The notes below the pieces were generated by a model. It saw nothing but the letters and a program-made list of their open reading frames with translations, searched no databases and was not told the origin of the DNA. From NCBI RefSeq assembly GCF_000241325.1, contig NZ_BAEI01000091.1:25400-89399 (forward strand): DNA of 64,000 nt, given 5' to 3'. Positions 43,524-51,956 of this stretch are shown here, one piece after another; position 1 is the stretch's first letter, and the number at the start of each line of letters is the position of its first letter. Origin of the DNA: Gordonia polyisoprenivorans NBRC 16320 = JCM 10675 (GTDB lineage Bacteria > Actinomycetota > Actinomycetes > Mycobacteriales > Mycobacteriaceae). Made by a program: the position numbers and the translations under genes.

Positions 43524-44767
43524 GGATCGGCCGGTGCCGCGATCCCGGCGAGCAACGTCGCGATGGCGTCGATCGACCGCTGGGGATCCGGTCCATGCGT
43601 GTGATATTCGATCATCAGCCGGCCGTCGAAGATCTTGCTCGTGTACATCTCGATGCCGCCGCCGACCTGGAAGTGCAGTTCCCCGTGAACCGCGGTCAGT
43701 CGCACACCCGGCGGGGTGCGCATCGGTGGCACCACACCGTTGTCGGTCATCATGACGACGTCGGGCAGGCCGGGCGGATTGCCTTCGTAGCTCGGCGTGA
43801 AATGCAGCAGGGACTGGGCGATGACACCCTCGGCGAGATCGGCGCGATACGCCTCGGCGATCCGGGTGGCGAGATCGAGAACATCGGTGCCGTGATCGAT
43901 GTCGGCAAGGAAGGTGCCCACCCCGACGGGGTTGGTTGCGGCCGTCGCGGTCACCGGCGGGCTGAGCACGTAGCGCAGATCGACCGGATAGATGTAGGGC
44001 ACCGGGATGCGCCTGCGGCCGCGCACCTGCCATTCGGCGATCAGGATCACCGCCGCCAGTACGCCATTGAGCCCCACGCCGTTGCTGCGCGCGTAGTCGA
44101 CGATCGCGCGGGTCTGGCGTTCGTCGAGCCCACACCACGCCATCGGTACCTGCTGGGGAGCCGAGGGCCGCGCGGTCGACGTGGTACGCCGCGACGGCGG
44201 CAACTCGTAGGCGAACAACGCGGGCATGAAGCGCTCCAGACCGGACCGGTGGAGCTTGGTGATGCCGCGGTGGGCCAGCACGGTTTCCAGCGAGTCCGGC
44301 GCCGGCTCCACGGGGCCCGGCCGCAGGTCTCCCGTGGTGACCAGATCGGTGTAGTAGGAGAACAATTCCTCGATCAGGGCGAACTGGTGATGTCCGTCGG
44401 CGAGGCTGTGGTGGACGTACAGGGTCGGCTGGGCTCCGCCGTCGAGCACCACCACGCGCAGGTGCACCAGGGTTTCGGTCTGGTCGAAATGCGGAGGGAC
44501 GACCTCGGCGCTGCCGTCACGGTTGTCCACCACCATGATTCCCGGGTGCATCAGATCGTCGACGACGATCTGCCAGCGCTGATCGGCGTCGCGTTCGAGA
44601 TGGCCGCCCAGGACGGGATGCACTTCGAGCAGCGTGTCGAAGGCCTCGGCGAGCGCGTCGGTGTCGACGGGGCCGTCGAGGTGGGCTCCGAGTCCGACGA
44701 AATTGTGTGTCTCGGCGAACATCTCCTCGCTCTTGGCGAGATGGCGGATGACTGCTGAGGCGCTCAC
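43496..44767 (-). CDS. papA5: PapA5-type polyketide-associated acyltransferase
   Basis: A 423-residue member of the PapA/condensation-like acyltransferases; M. tuberculosis PapA5 is 422. The catalytic motif is HHSLADG (His120-x3-Asp124), preceded by VHLRVVVLDGG. Other family-like stretches are SEEMFAETHNFVGLGAHLDGPVD at the N-terminus, YIYPVDLRYVLSP and the C-terminal GGIEMYTSKIFDGRLMIEYHTHG. It would esterify hydroxyl groups of a polyketide diol with acyl chains carried on a synthase. The start is GTG 44767. It is 45 bases downstream of drrC in the same operon, which is the same gene order as in the PDIM locus. Confidence 0.9.
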   Translation of the reverse strand: MSASAVIRHLAKSEEMFAETHNFVGLGAHLDGPVDTDALAEAFDTLLEVHPVLGGHLERDADQRWQIVVDDLMHPGIMVVDNRDGSAEVVPPHFDQTETLVHLRVVVLDGGAQPTLYVHHSLADGHHQFALIEELFSYYTDLVTTGDLRPGPVEPAPDSLETVLAHRGITKLHRSGLERFMPALFAYELPPSRRTTSTARPSAPQQVPMAWCGLDERQTRAIVDYARSNGVGLNGVLAAVILIAEWQVRGRRRIPVPYIYPVDLRYVLSPPVTATAATNPVGVGTFLADIDHGTDVLDLATRIAEAYRADLAEGVIAQSLLHFTPSYEGNPPGLPDVVMMTDNGVVPPMRTPPGVRLTAVHGELHFQVGGGIEMYTSKIFDGRLMIEYHTHGPDPQRSIDAIATLLAGIAAPADPVIGAGALR

Positions 44768-44812
44768 GGGTCCTCCTGGTGATCGCTGACGGTCGGTGCG
44801 GGCTTCTCCGGA

Positions 44813-45661
44813 TCAGCTGTGCATACTGGCCTTTCGGTAGCCGAGGGCCAGAGGGATCGCGCAGACCACGATGATGCTCACCGACCACGCGAGCAGACCC
44901 GTCAACGGAGTGGCGACCGGCCCGCCCACCGACAGGCCCTTCATGGTGTCGACGGTGTAGCTGAGTGGTTGATGCGACACCGCGGGCTGGATCCACTCGG
45001 GATACTGATGCAGCGGCACGAATCCGGTGCTGAAGAACATGAACACCCCGGACACGAGCGCCGTCGCCTCGACGACGATAGTCTTGGCCGAGTACAACGC
45101 GAGTGTGGCGACACCGACGGCGAACGCGAGCCCGAACAGACAGGGCACGAACACCCAGCCGATCGCGGCGGCCACACCCTCGTGGAATCGGAATCCCATG
45201 GCGTAGCCCGCGATCAGCAGCGCGAGGGTGGCCACGACGATGCGGATGGTCTCGGCAAGCAATCGCGAGATCACCCCCGCCGCGCGGTTGATGGGCAATA
45301 CCCACAGCCGCGCCAGCAGCCCGCTGTCACGCTCGTGCATCAGCGACAATCCGCCGACCGTGGCACCCTGGGTCGCGGCGACCATCGCCACCAGGGGCAC
45401 GCTGCCGTACAGCGCGTCGATACCGGTGACCCGGGTGATGCCGTTGCCGAGAACAATGTTCAGTGCGACCAGGAACGCCACCGGAACCAGGATGGTCTCC
45501 GAGGTACTCGCCGGATCGCGCAGCCAACGACGCATGGTGCGAGCGGTCAGTGTCACGGTGTGCGAGAGCAGAGCGCGCGGCGACCATTCCGCCGGCCTGC
45601 GCGGCGCAGCCGGAATCGGATGTGCTGGGGCGGAGGACATCTCGCCGGTGAGTGGGGTCAT
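44813..45661 (-). CDS. drrC: DrrC-like ABC-2 exporter permease
   Basis: A 282-residue (M. tuberculosis DrrC: 276) ABC-2-type permease with six membrane segments (about residues 55-75, 90-112, 130-155, 165-190, 200-222, 250-275). It carries the class motif LMHERDSGLLARLWVLPINR between the second and third. With DrrB and DrrA it would form the exporter of the lipid. ATG 45661 gives the full length; ATG 45640 (MSSAPAHP) is an alternative. Four bases separate its start from the drrB stop. Confidence 0.88.
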   Translation of the reverse strand: MTPLTGEMSSAPAHPIPAAPRRPAEWSPRALLSHTVTLTARTMRRWLRDPASTSETILVPVAFLVALNIVLGNGITRVTGIDALYGSVPLVAMVAATQGATVGGLSLMHERDSGLLARLWVLPINRAAGVISRLLAETIRIVVATLALLIAGYAMGFRFHEGVAAAIGWVFVPCLFGLAFAVGVATLALYSAKTIVVEATALVSGVFMFFSTGFVPLHQYPEWIQPAVSHQPLSYTVDTMKGLSVGGPVATPLTGLLAWSVSIIVVCAIPLALGYRKASMHS

Positions 45662-45665
45662 CAGC

Positions 45666-46505
45666 TCATCCCTTCCGCCCCGCCAGCACCGCGTAGACGG
45701 GCATCAGGACCACCAACAGCGCAACGATCCAGGCCAACGATGGCCCGATGGTCTGCCAGGTGATGGCGCCGGCCGCGCCGGGCACCCGGTCACCGGCCAA
45801 TGCCCGCAACGCGTAGACGAACTGTGAGATCGGTTGATTGCGCACGAAGCCCTGGATCCAGTGCGGAAACGCCGACGCCGGCTGGACCCCGACCGAGAGT
45901 AGTCCGAAGATCAACTGCGGCAGCATCATCAGATGGGTGGTGGCGTCGGGATTGCGTGACGCCGTGCCCACCACCTCCCCCAGGAACGACAGGGTGAGTC
46001 CGATCGCGAGGACAAGTCCGCAGAACGCGACGGTGTAGAGGAGCCCGGCATAGAACCGGAATCCGATGACGTGTCCGCAGATCAGCGAGATCACCAGCGC
46101 GACCGTGCAGCGATACATGCTGGCGGTCATGCGGGACGCCAGCGGGGTGACACGGGAGATCGGCAGTGCCCGGAAGCGCCGGTTGATCCCCTCGACGGCA
46201 TCCGAGGCCGAACGGAAGGCGCCGGAGATCGCCGCGAAACTGATGGCCTGCAGTGCGATCAGCGGCATCAGGTACTGTGCGTAGCTGCTCATCTCGGCGG
46301 CGTAGAGCCCCATGAAGTTCTTCAGTGGGATGTAGAAGCCCGCGGTGAACATGATCGACGCCGCGACCTGGGTGAGGAGTTCGCCGTTGCGCAGCGTCGG
46401 CACGATGCTCCGGGTTGTCAGCACCCACCACTGCTGCACTCCGGAGGGATTGGTCTCCCGCGTGGCGCCGGTGACCCGCTCGGGTGACCACGACGTCGGG
46501 GTCAC
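45666..46505 (-). CDS. drrB: DrrB-like ABC-2 exporter permease
   Basis: A 279-residue (M. tuberculosis DrrB: 289) ABC-2 permease with about six membrane segments. It has FYIPLKNFMGLYAAEMS, the conserved cytoplasmic stretch AVEGINRRFRALPISRVTPLASRM and MMLPQLIFGLLSVGVQPASAFP. GTG 46505 (VTPTSWSPERV) overlaps the TGA of drrA (GTGA), so the ATPase and permease are co-translated. Longer in-frame sequence to 47324 is a shadow of drrA. It partners DrrC to form the transmembrane pore. Confidence 0.88.
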   Translation of the reverse strand: MTPTSWSPERVTGATRETNPSGVQQWWVLTTRSIVPTLRNGELLTQVAASIMFTAGFYIPLKNFMGLYAAEMSSYAQYLMPLIALQAISFAAISGAFRSASDAVEGINRRFRALPISRVTPLASRMTASMYRCTVALVISLICGHVIGFRFYAGLLYTVAFCGLVLAIGLTLSFLGEVVGTASRNPDATTHLMMLPQLIFGLLSVGVQPASAFPHWIQGFVRNQPISQFVYALRALAGDRVPGAAGAITWQTIGPSLAWIVALLVVLMPVYAVLAGRKG

Positions 46506-47548
46506 GACGCCACCTCGGCCCGGTCTGGCCGGGCGGTCTCGGCGGTGAGCGCGAAGAACACCTCGTCGAGCGACGGGCGTCGCAAGGCGACGTCGGCGAG
46601 TTCGATTCCGGTGCGGTGCAACCGACCGAACACCTCGACCATCGTGTCGGCGCCGTGCGGTGCGGGCATGGAGACGCGGTCGGGATGGGCGGTCACCGTT
46701 GCGCGCCGGGACCGCGGCATCATCGGGGTCAGCGCCGCGACGATCGCCGGGATCGCGGAGGTGTGGCGGGGCACGATCTCGCAGTAGGTCGCCCCGGTGC
46801 GTTCCTTGAGCTGATCGGCTGTGCCCTCGGCGATCACCGTGCCCCGGTTGATGACGACGATCCGGTCGGCGAGGGTGTCGGCCTCCTCGAGGTACTGCGT
46901 GGTGAGGACGGTGGCGATGCCGTCGGACTTGAACCGTTCGACGAGATCCCACACCGCCTGCCTGCTGCGCGGATCGAGCCCGGTGGTCGGCTCGTCGAGG
47001 AACACGACCTCCGGTCGGACGACGAGACCGCACGCGATGTCGATACGTCGCCGCATGCCCCCCGAGTAGGTTCCCAACGGCCGATTCGACGCGTACTGCA
47101 GGTCGAACTGTTCGAGCAGCTCGTCGGCCCGGCGTCGCGCCGCCGACTTGCGCCATCCCTGCAGCCGGCCGAACATCACGAGGTTCTCCCGGCCGGTGAG
47201 CATGTCGTCGAGGGCCACCTGCTGCCCGGTCAACATGATCGAACGCCGCACCGCGGCCGGGTCCCGTGCGACGTCGTGGCCGGCGACCAGCGCGGTTCCG
47301 GAATCGGGAGAACTCAAGGTGCACAGGATGTCCACCGTGGTGGTCTTTCCCGCCCCGTTGGGGCCGAGGAGGCCGAGGACCTCGCCGCGTCCCACGGTGA
47401 AACTGATACCGCGCAGCGCCTGGAAGTCCCCGAAGTTCTTGCGCAGATCCCGTACGACGACCGCGGCGTGCGATTCGTCGGGGCGTCGATGCCGACCACC
47501 ACCGCGGTCGGTGTCGTGGGTGTGGCCGTGAGTGTCAGTGAAGGGCAC
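46502..47548 (-). CDS. drrA: DrrA-like ABC exporter ATPase
   Basis: A 348-residue ATPase of the DrrA (daunorubicin/PDIM exporter) subfamily; M. tuberculosis DrrA is 331. Walker A is LGPNGAGKTTT, the signature YSGGMRRRIDIA, Walker B VVFLDEPTTGLD, then TQYLEEADTLADR, and the C-terminal DrrA-type extension. An N-terminal His/Asp-rich stretch (residues 3-20) is unusual. GTG 47548 overlaps the 3' end of the ppsE-like gene by 14 bases, coupling synthesis and export. It powers transport through DrrB-DrrC. Confidence 0.92.
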   Translation of the reverse strand: MPFTDTHGHTHDTDRGGGRHRRPDESHAAVVVRDLRKNFGDFQALRGISFTVGRGEVLGLLGPNGAGKTTTVDILCTLSSPDSGTALVAGHDVARDPAAVRRSIMLTGQQVALDDMLTGRENLVMFGRLQGWRKSAARRRADELLEQFDLQYASNRPLGTYSGGMRRRIDIACGLVVRPEVVFLDEPTTGLDPRSRQAVWDLVERFKSDGIATVLTTQYLEEADTLADRIVVINRGTVIAEGTADQLKERTGATYCEIVPRHTSAIPAIVAALTPMMPRSRRATVTAHPDRVSMPAPHGADTMVEVFGRLHRTGIELADVALRRPSLDEVFFALTAETARPDRAEVAS

Positions 47549-50500
47549 CGGATTCCCCCAGATCGACGTCGGCGGTCAGGTCGATCAGTTCCAGCTCGCC
47601 GTCGGCGGAATCCGCCTCGTCCTCGACGATGGCCTCGCGCGCCAGGTCGGCGAGGGACGCAATACTGGCGTCGGCGAGCCGGGACACGACGTCGGCACCG
47701 ATGCGGGCCGGGTCGTACCACCAGTCGACGTGCAGGATTCCCCCGCTGCGCTGGGCACGGATCTCGAGTGCGTGCCCGAACCCGGGTGCCGATGCCCGAA
47801 GTGCCTCCGCCATCGTCGGATCGATCGAGACGGGTTGGTCGTCGGCGGTCGGGAGATCGGGAATCGGGCTGCCGACGACCAGCGCGATATCCGGTGCCGG
47901 AGTTGCCTCGAGAGCACGCGCGGTCGGGGCGTGCAGGTGACGCAGGACGCCGTGGCCGACACCGTGATGCGGTACCGCGGCGAGTACCCGGTGGACGGCC
48001 TCGATCTGCGCGGCAGTCGGTTCCCCGCTGAGCGCAGTGCAGCCGAGCGCCACGGGGTACAGGGCGGTGAAGGATCCCAGGGTCCGACGCGGGTCGAGGT
48101 CGGGCCGTAGGACCCGTCGACCGCGCCCGGCGAGGTCGACGTCGATGATGCCGTCGCCGAAGGTCTGCGCCAGCGCGCGACCCAGTGCGGTGAGCAGGAA
48201 GCGATCCACCGGGAAGGTGAGTCTGCGACGCGCGTCGTCGAGTTCGATCGTCTGGGTGGTCGTCAATGCGGTCGAGATGCGCTGCAGCGCAGTGGAGGTC
48301 GTCCGCATCGCATCACCGGTGATCGGTCTGCGCGTGGCCCGTCCGGGCCCGGTCAGCCAATACCTGCGTGAGTCGAGGACCGCCGGATGGGCGGCCAGCT
48401 CGGAGGACAGCTGTGCCCACTGGCGCCACGCAACGGGCACGGGCGCAAGCGAGATGTCCTCGCCGGCGAGCACCTGACCGAAGGCGGTGAACAGATCGGT
48501 CACCAGGATGTCGCGGGCTTCCTCGTCGGCCACCAGCCCGTGCACGCTCATCGCGAGATACGACTGTCCGTCACCGGCCTGTACATGGGCGGCGAGGTAC
48601 GGGGTGAGCCCTCCGTCGCCGGTGAGGGTGCGGAGGAACTCGGGGATCTCCTGCGCCCCGGACACCGCCGCGACCGCGAGGTCGGCGGCCTCGACGGGCG
48701 CCGCGACACGGACCTCGCGGATGCCGTCCTCCTCGACGATCCGTATCCGCAGTGCATCGTGGCGATTGACCACCGCGGTGAGGACGTCGCGAATGCGGTC
48801 GGTGCCGACGTCGTCGCGGACACGCAGGATCAGCGGTACGCGCCACCGGTTGCTGTCGGTGACACCGGAGTCCAGGAACCGGATCATGGTGGGCGTCAGG
48901 GGAAGATGGTCCGGATCGGCCGTGACCGTGCGACCAAGTCCGCCTGCGGCGTAGCGCTGGGTCAGTGTCGCGGCGAGGGTGGCGACGGTCTGGTTCTCGT
49001 AGAGATCCTGCGGGGTGATCTCCAACCCCTCGTTCGCCGCGCTCATCGCGATGCTGATCGCGATGAGCGAATCCCCACCGATCTCGAAGAAGTTGGCGGT
49101 GCGCTCGACCGACTCCACTCCGAGACATTGCGCCCAGATCCGGCCCAGCGTGGTCTCCATCGGCGTGCGGCCGTCCGCGACCGAGGGCTGCATCTGCGGC
49201 GGTGCGGTACCCCCGGCGGCGTCGCCCGCGGTGTCGGGATCATCCGTGCGCAGCATCCGTGCCGAGCGATCGTGGTCGACCCAATGGCGCTGACGGGCAA
49301 AGGGATATCCGGGAAGTGTGACGATCGGTCGATCGCGGTCGTCGTCGAGGTCGACCGGAACTCCCGCCGACCACAGTTGACCGAGACCGAGCAGGAAGGT
49401 GGTGCGGTCGTCGCGATTCTGGGCAGGGTGACGCATGAGACGTATGGCTCGGTGCCCGTCGCCCCATCGGGGGTGGCGGGCGGCGGCACCGGACAGCGTC
49501 CCGCCGGGCCCGACCTCGACCAGGACGCGGGCGGGGTTCTCGAGCAACGCCCCCACCTCGTCGGCGAAACGCACCGTTGCCCGGATCTGCCGTGCCCAGG
49601 TGGCCGGGTTGGTGGCCTCGGCCGCCGACATCACGGTGCCGGTGACGTTCGACAACAGCGGGATCTGCGGTTCACGCAATGTCATTCGCGACAAGAAGGC
49701 CGTGTACTCGGCCACCACGCCGTCCATCAGCCGCGAGTGGAACGCATGGGAGGTGCGGACCCGCCGTGCGGTGATCCCCGCCTGCGCCAGCCGTGCCGTG
49801 AACGCGGCGATCGCGGTATCGGTGCCGGCGACAACGCATCCACCCGGATCATTGATCGTGGCGATGTCGACCTCACCGGCCAGATACGGTGTGACCACCG
49901 CGGGTACGGCCGGCACGGCGACCATCACGCCACGTGGCGCCGCATTCATCAGCCGGGCGCGCATCGCGACCGCCGATGCCGCGGTCGGCAGATCGAACAC
50001 CCCGGCAAGAGTGCCTGCGACGTATTCGCCGATGCTGTGCCCGGCCAGCACCGCGGGATGCACCCCGCGTGATTGTGCGAGACGCGCGAGTGCGTATTCG
50101 ACGGCGAACAACGCGGGTTGCGTTCGGTCGGTGCGTTCGAGTGACCGTGCACTGCCCTCGAAGATCTCCGCGCGCAGGTCGATTCCGAGCTCGGCGTCGA
50201 ACGCCGCGACGCACTGCGCGAAGTGTTCGGCGAAGACCGGCTCGGAGTCCAGCAGACCTCGCGCCATGCCGACGTGTTGCGCGCCTTGGCCGGGAAAGAG
50301 GAACGCGACGCGATCGGTCGCCGTGTCGGCGCCTACGACCTCGTCGGTGATCATCACGTTGTCGTGCTCGTCGGTGCGCAGTACCTCGACGGCGTGGGCG
50401 GCGTCGTCGACGACGGCGACGAGGCGATGTCGGTACCGGTGCCGCCGGTTCAGGGTATGCGCGAGTACGCCTACGTCGAGGTCGGGGCGCGCTTGCAGGT

Positions 50501-51956
50501 CGTCGGCGAGTGCGGTCCGTGCCTGCGTGAGCGAATCGGGTTGCTGCGCCGACAGTGTCACGATCACCGGGCCGCGCGTCGCCGGAGGCAGTGGGGCCGG
50601 TGGTGCTTCCTCGAGTACCACGTGGACGTTGGTTCCGCCGACACCGAACGAACTCACCCCGGCGCGGCGCGGACCGTCGCTCTCCCAGACGGTGGTCTGC
50701 GCCCGGACCTCGAATGGTGTGCGCTCGAGATGCAGTTCGGGGTTGGGCTGGGTGTAGTGCAAGGTGCCCGGCAGCGACCGATTCTGTAGGCACAGCACGG
50801 TTTTGATGAGACCCGCGATACCCGAGGCCGTCTCGAGATGACCGATGTTGGCCTTGACCGATCCCAGGACGCACGGACCGCGGCGTTCCTGCTCGGCGAG
50901 TTCGAAGGCTTGCCGCAGCCCCTCCACCTCGATCGGATCACCCAATGGTGTGGCCGTGCCGTGTGTTTCGACGTAGCTGATGGTGGCGGCGTCGACCTCG
51001 GCGACGGCGTGCGCCTCGGCGATGACCTCCGCCTGTCCGGCCGCGGTGGGCGCCGCATAGTTCATCTTGGTCGCGCCGTCGTTGTTGATCGCCGACCCGC
51101 GGATCACCGCATGGATGCGATCACCCTGTGCCAGTGCGTCGTCGAGATGTTTGAGGACCACGATTCCCACGCCGGAACCGAACAGGGTGCCGTCGGCCCG
51201 CGAGTCGAAGGGCCGGCAGTAACCACTCGGCGAGGCCATCGACCCGGGCTCGTACCAATAGCCCACCCGGTTGGGCACCCGGATCGAGGATCCGCCGGCC
51301 AACGCCATCTCGCATTCGCCGTTGAGGATGCTGGCGGCGGCCAGATGCACCGCGAGCAGCGACGACGAGCAGGCCGTCTGGACGGCCAGCGCGGGACCGC
51401 GCAGGTTGAACTGGTGGGCGACGCGGGTGGCCAGGTGGTCCTTGTCGTTCTCCAGCGAGAGGTTGATCATCTCGAAGCTCGCGCCCTCGCCGATGATGCG
51501 GTGGGGATCGAGGTGGGACATCAGGTTGTGCAGCAGATATCCACTGGCCGAACTCGTTCCGAAGACGCCGACGGTTGCCTCGATGTCGTGCGGATCGAGT
51601 CCGGCGTCCTCGAGAGCGTGATACGCGGTCTGTAGGAACAGTCGGTGTTGTGGGTCCATCATCCGGGCGGCGCGAGGGGTGAACCCGAAGAATTCCGCAT
51701 CGAATTCCTCGATGTCCGTCAGCAGCGGTGCGCGCCGCACGTAGGCCGGATTGTCGAGGGTCTTGTCGCTCACCCCGTGCGCGGTGAGGTCCTCGGCGGT
51801 GAGGGTCTCGATCCCTTCTCGCCCGGCCTCCAGGTTGCGCCAGTACTCGGTGAGAGACGCCGATCCCGGGAAGCGGCCGGCCATGCCGACTATCGCAATC
51901 GCGTTGGCCCCGTATGCTTCTGACGTTCCCGCTTGTGTCATGCCCGCTTCTGTCAT
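47535..51956 (-). CDS. ppsE: PpsE-like terminal type I polyketide synthase (KS-AT-ACP-condensation-like)
   Basis: A 1473-residue synthase (M. tuberculosis PpsE: 1488). KS (about 16-445): Cys196 in QTACSSS, His332 in ETHGTAT, His373 in GHLETAS. AT (about 548-865): Ser641 in GHSIGEY and HAFH at 737-740, the malonyl-CoA-type motif. ACP (about 932-1002): Ser963 in GGDSL. The last ~450 residues resemble an NRPS condensation fold with a degenerate VHGLVADE (His1139, Asp1143 kept, Gly to Glu). No KR, DH or ER, so the last keto group stays. ATG 51956 overlaps the previous stop (ATGA); ATG 51941 is an alternative. The upstream in-frame extension is a shadow. Confidence 0.92.
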   Translation of the reverse strand: MTEAGMTQAGTSEAYGANAIAIVGMAGRFPGSASLTEYWRNLEAGREGIETLTAEDLTAHGVSDKTLDNPAYVRRAPLLTDIEEFDAEFFGFTPRAARMMDPQHRLFLQTAYHALEDAGLDPHDIEATVGVFGTSSASGYLLHNLMSHLDPHRIIGEGASFEMINLSLENDKDHLATRVAHQFNLRGPALAVQTACSSSLLAVHLAAASILNGECEMALAGGSSIRVPNRVGYWYEPGSMASPSGYCRPFDSRADGTLFGSGVGIVVLKHLDDALAQGDRIHAVIRGSAINNDGATKMNYAAPTAAGQAEVIAEAHAVAEVDAATISYVETHGTATPLGDPIEVEGLRQAFELAEQERRGPCVLGSVKANIGHLETASGIAGLIKTVLCLQNRSLPGTLHYTQPNPELHLERTPFEVRAQTTVWESDGPRRAGVSSFGVGGTNVHVVLEEAPPAPLPPATRGPVIVTLSAQQPDSLTQARTALADDLQARPDLDVGVLAHTLNRRHRYRHRLVAVVDDAAHAVEVLRTDEHDNVMITDEVVGADTATDRVAFLFPGQGAQHVGMARGLLDSEPVFAEHFAQCVAAFDAELGIDLRAEIFEGSARSLERTDRTQPALFAVEYALARLAQSRGVHPAVLAGHSIGEYVAGTLAGVFDLPTAASAVAMRARLMNAAPRGVMVAVPAVPAVVTPYLAGEVDIATINDPGGCVVAGTDTAIAAFTARLAQAGITARRVRTSHAFHSRLMDGVVAEYTAFLSRMTLREPQIPLLSNVTGTVMSAAEATNPATWARQIRATVRFADEVGALLENPARVLVEVGPGGTLSGAAARHPRWGDGHRAIRLMRHPAQNRDDRTTFLLGLGQLWSAGVPVDLDDDRDRPIVTLPGYPFARQRHWVDHDRSARMLRTDDPDTAGDAAGGTAPPQMQPSVADGRTPMETTLGRIWAQCLGVESVERTANFFEIGGDSLIAISIAMSAANEGLEITPQDLYENQTVATLAATLTQRYAAGGLGRTVTADPDHLPLTPTMIRFLDSGVTDSNRWRVPLILRVRDDVGTDRIRDVLTAVVNRHDALRIRIVEEDGIREVRVAAPVEAADLAVAAVSGAQEIPEFLRTLTGDGGLTPYLAAHVQAGDGQSYLAMSVHGLVADEEARDILVTDLFTAFGQVLAGEDISLAPVPVAWRQWAQLSSELAAHPAVLDSRRYWLTGPGRATRRPITGDAMRTTSTALQRISTALTTTQTIELDDARRRLTFPVDRFLLTALGRALAQTFGDGIIDVDLAGRGRRVLRPDLDPRRTLGSFTALYPVALGCTALSGEPTAAQIEAVHRVLAAVPHHGVGHGVLRHLHAPTARALEATPAPDIALVVGSPIPDLPTADDQPVSIDPTMAEALRASAPGFGHALEIRAQRSGGILHVDWWYDPARIGADVVSRLADASIASLADLAREAIVEDEADSADGELELIDLTADVDLGESGALH

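Noticed and set aside
46484..50072. Long plus-strand open frames antisense to drrA and the ppsE-like gene
   Set aside because: High-GC shadow frames. Composition is dominated by Arg, Gly and His with no recognisable fold, and the opposite strand has intact catalytic motifs.
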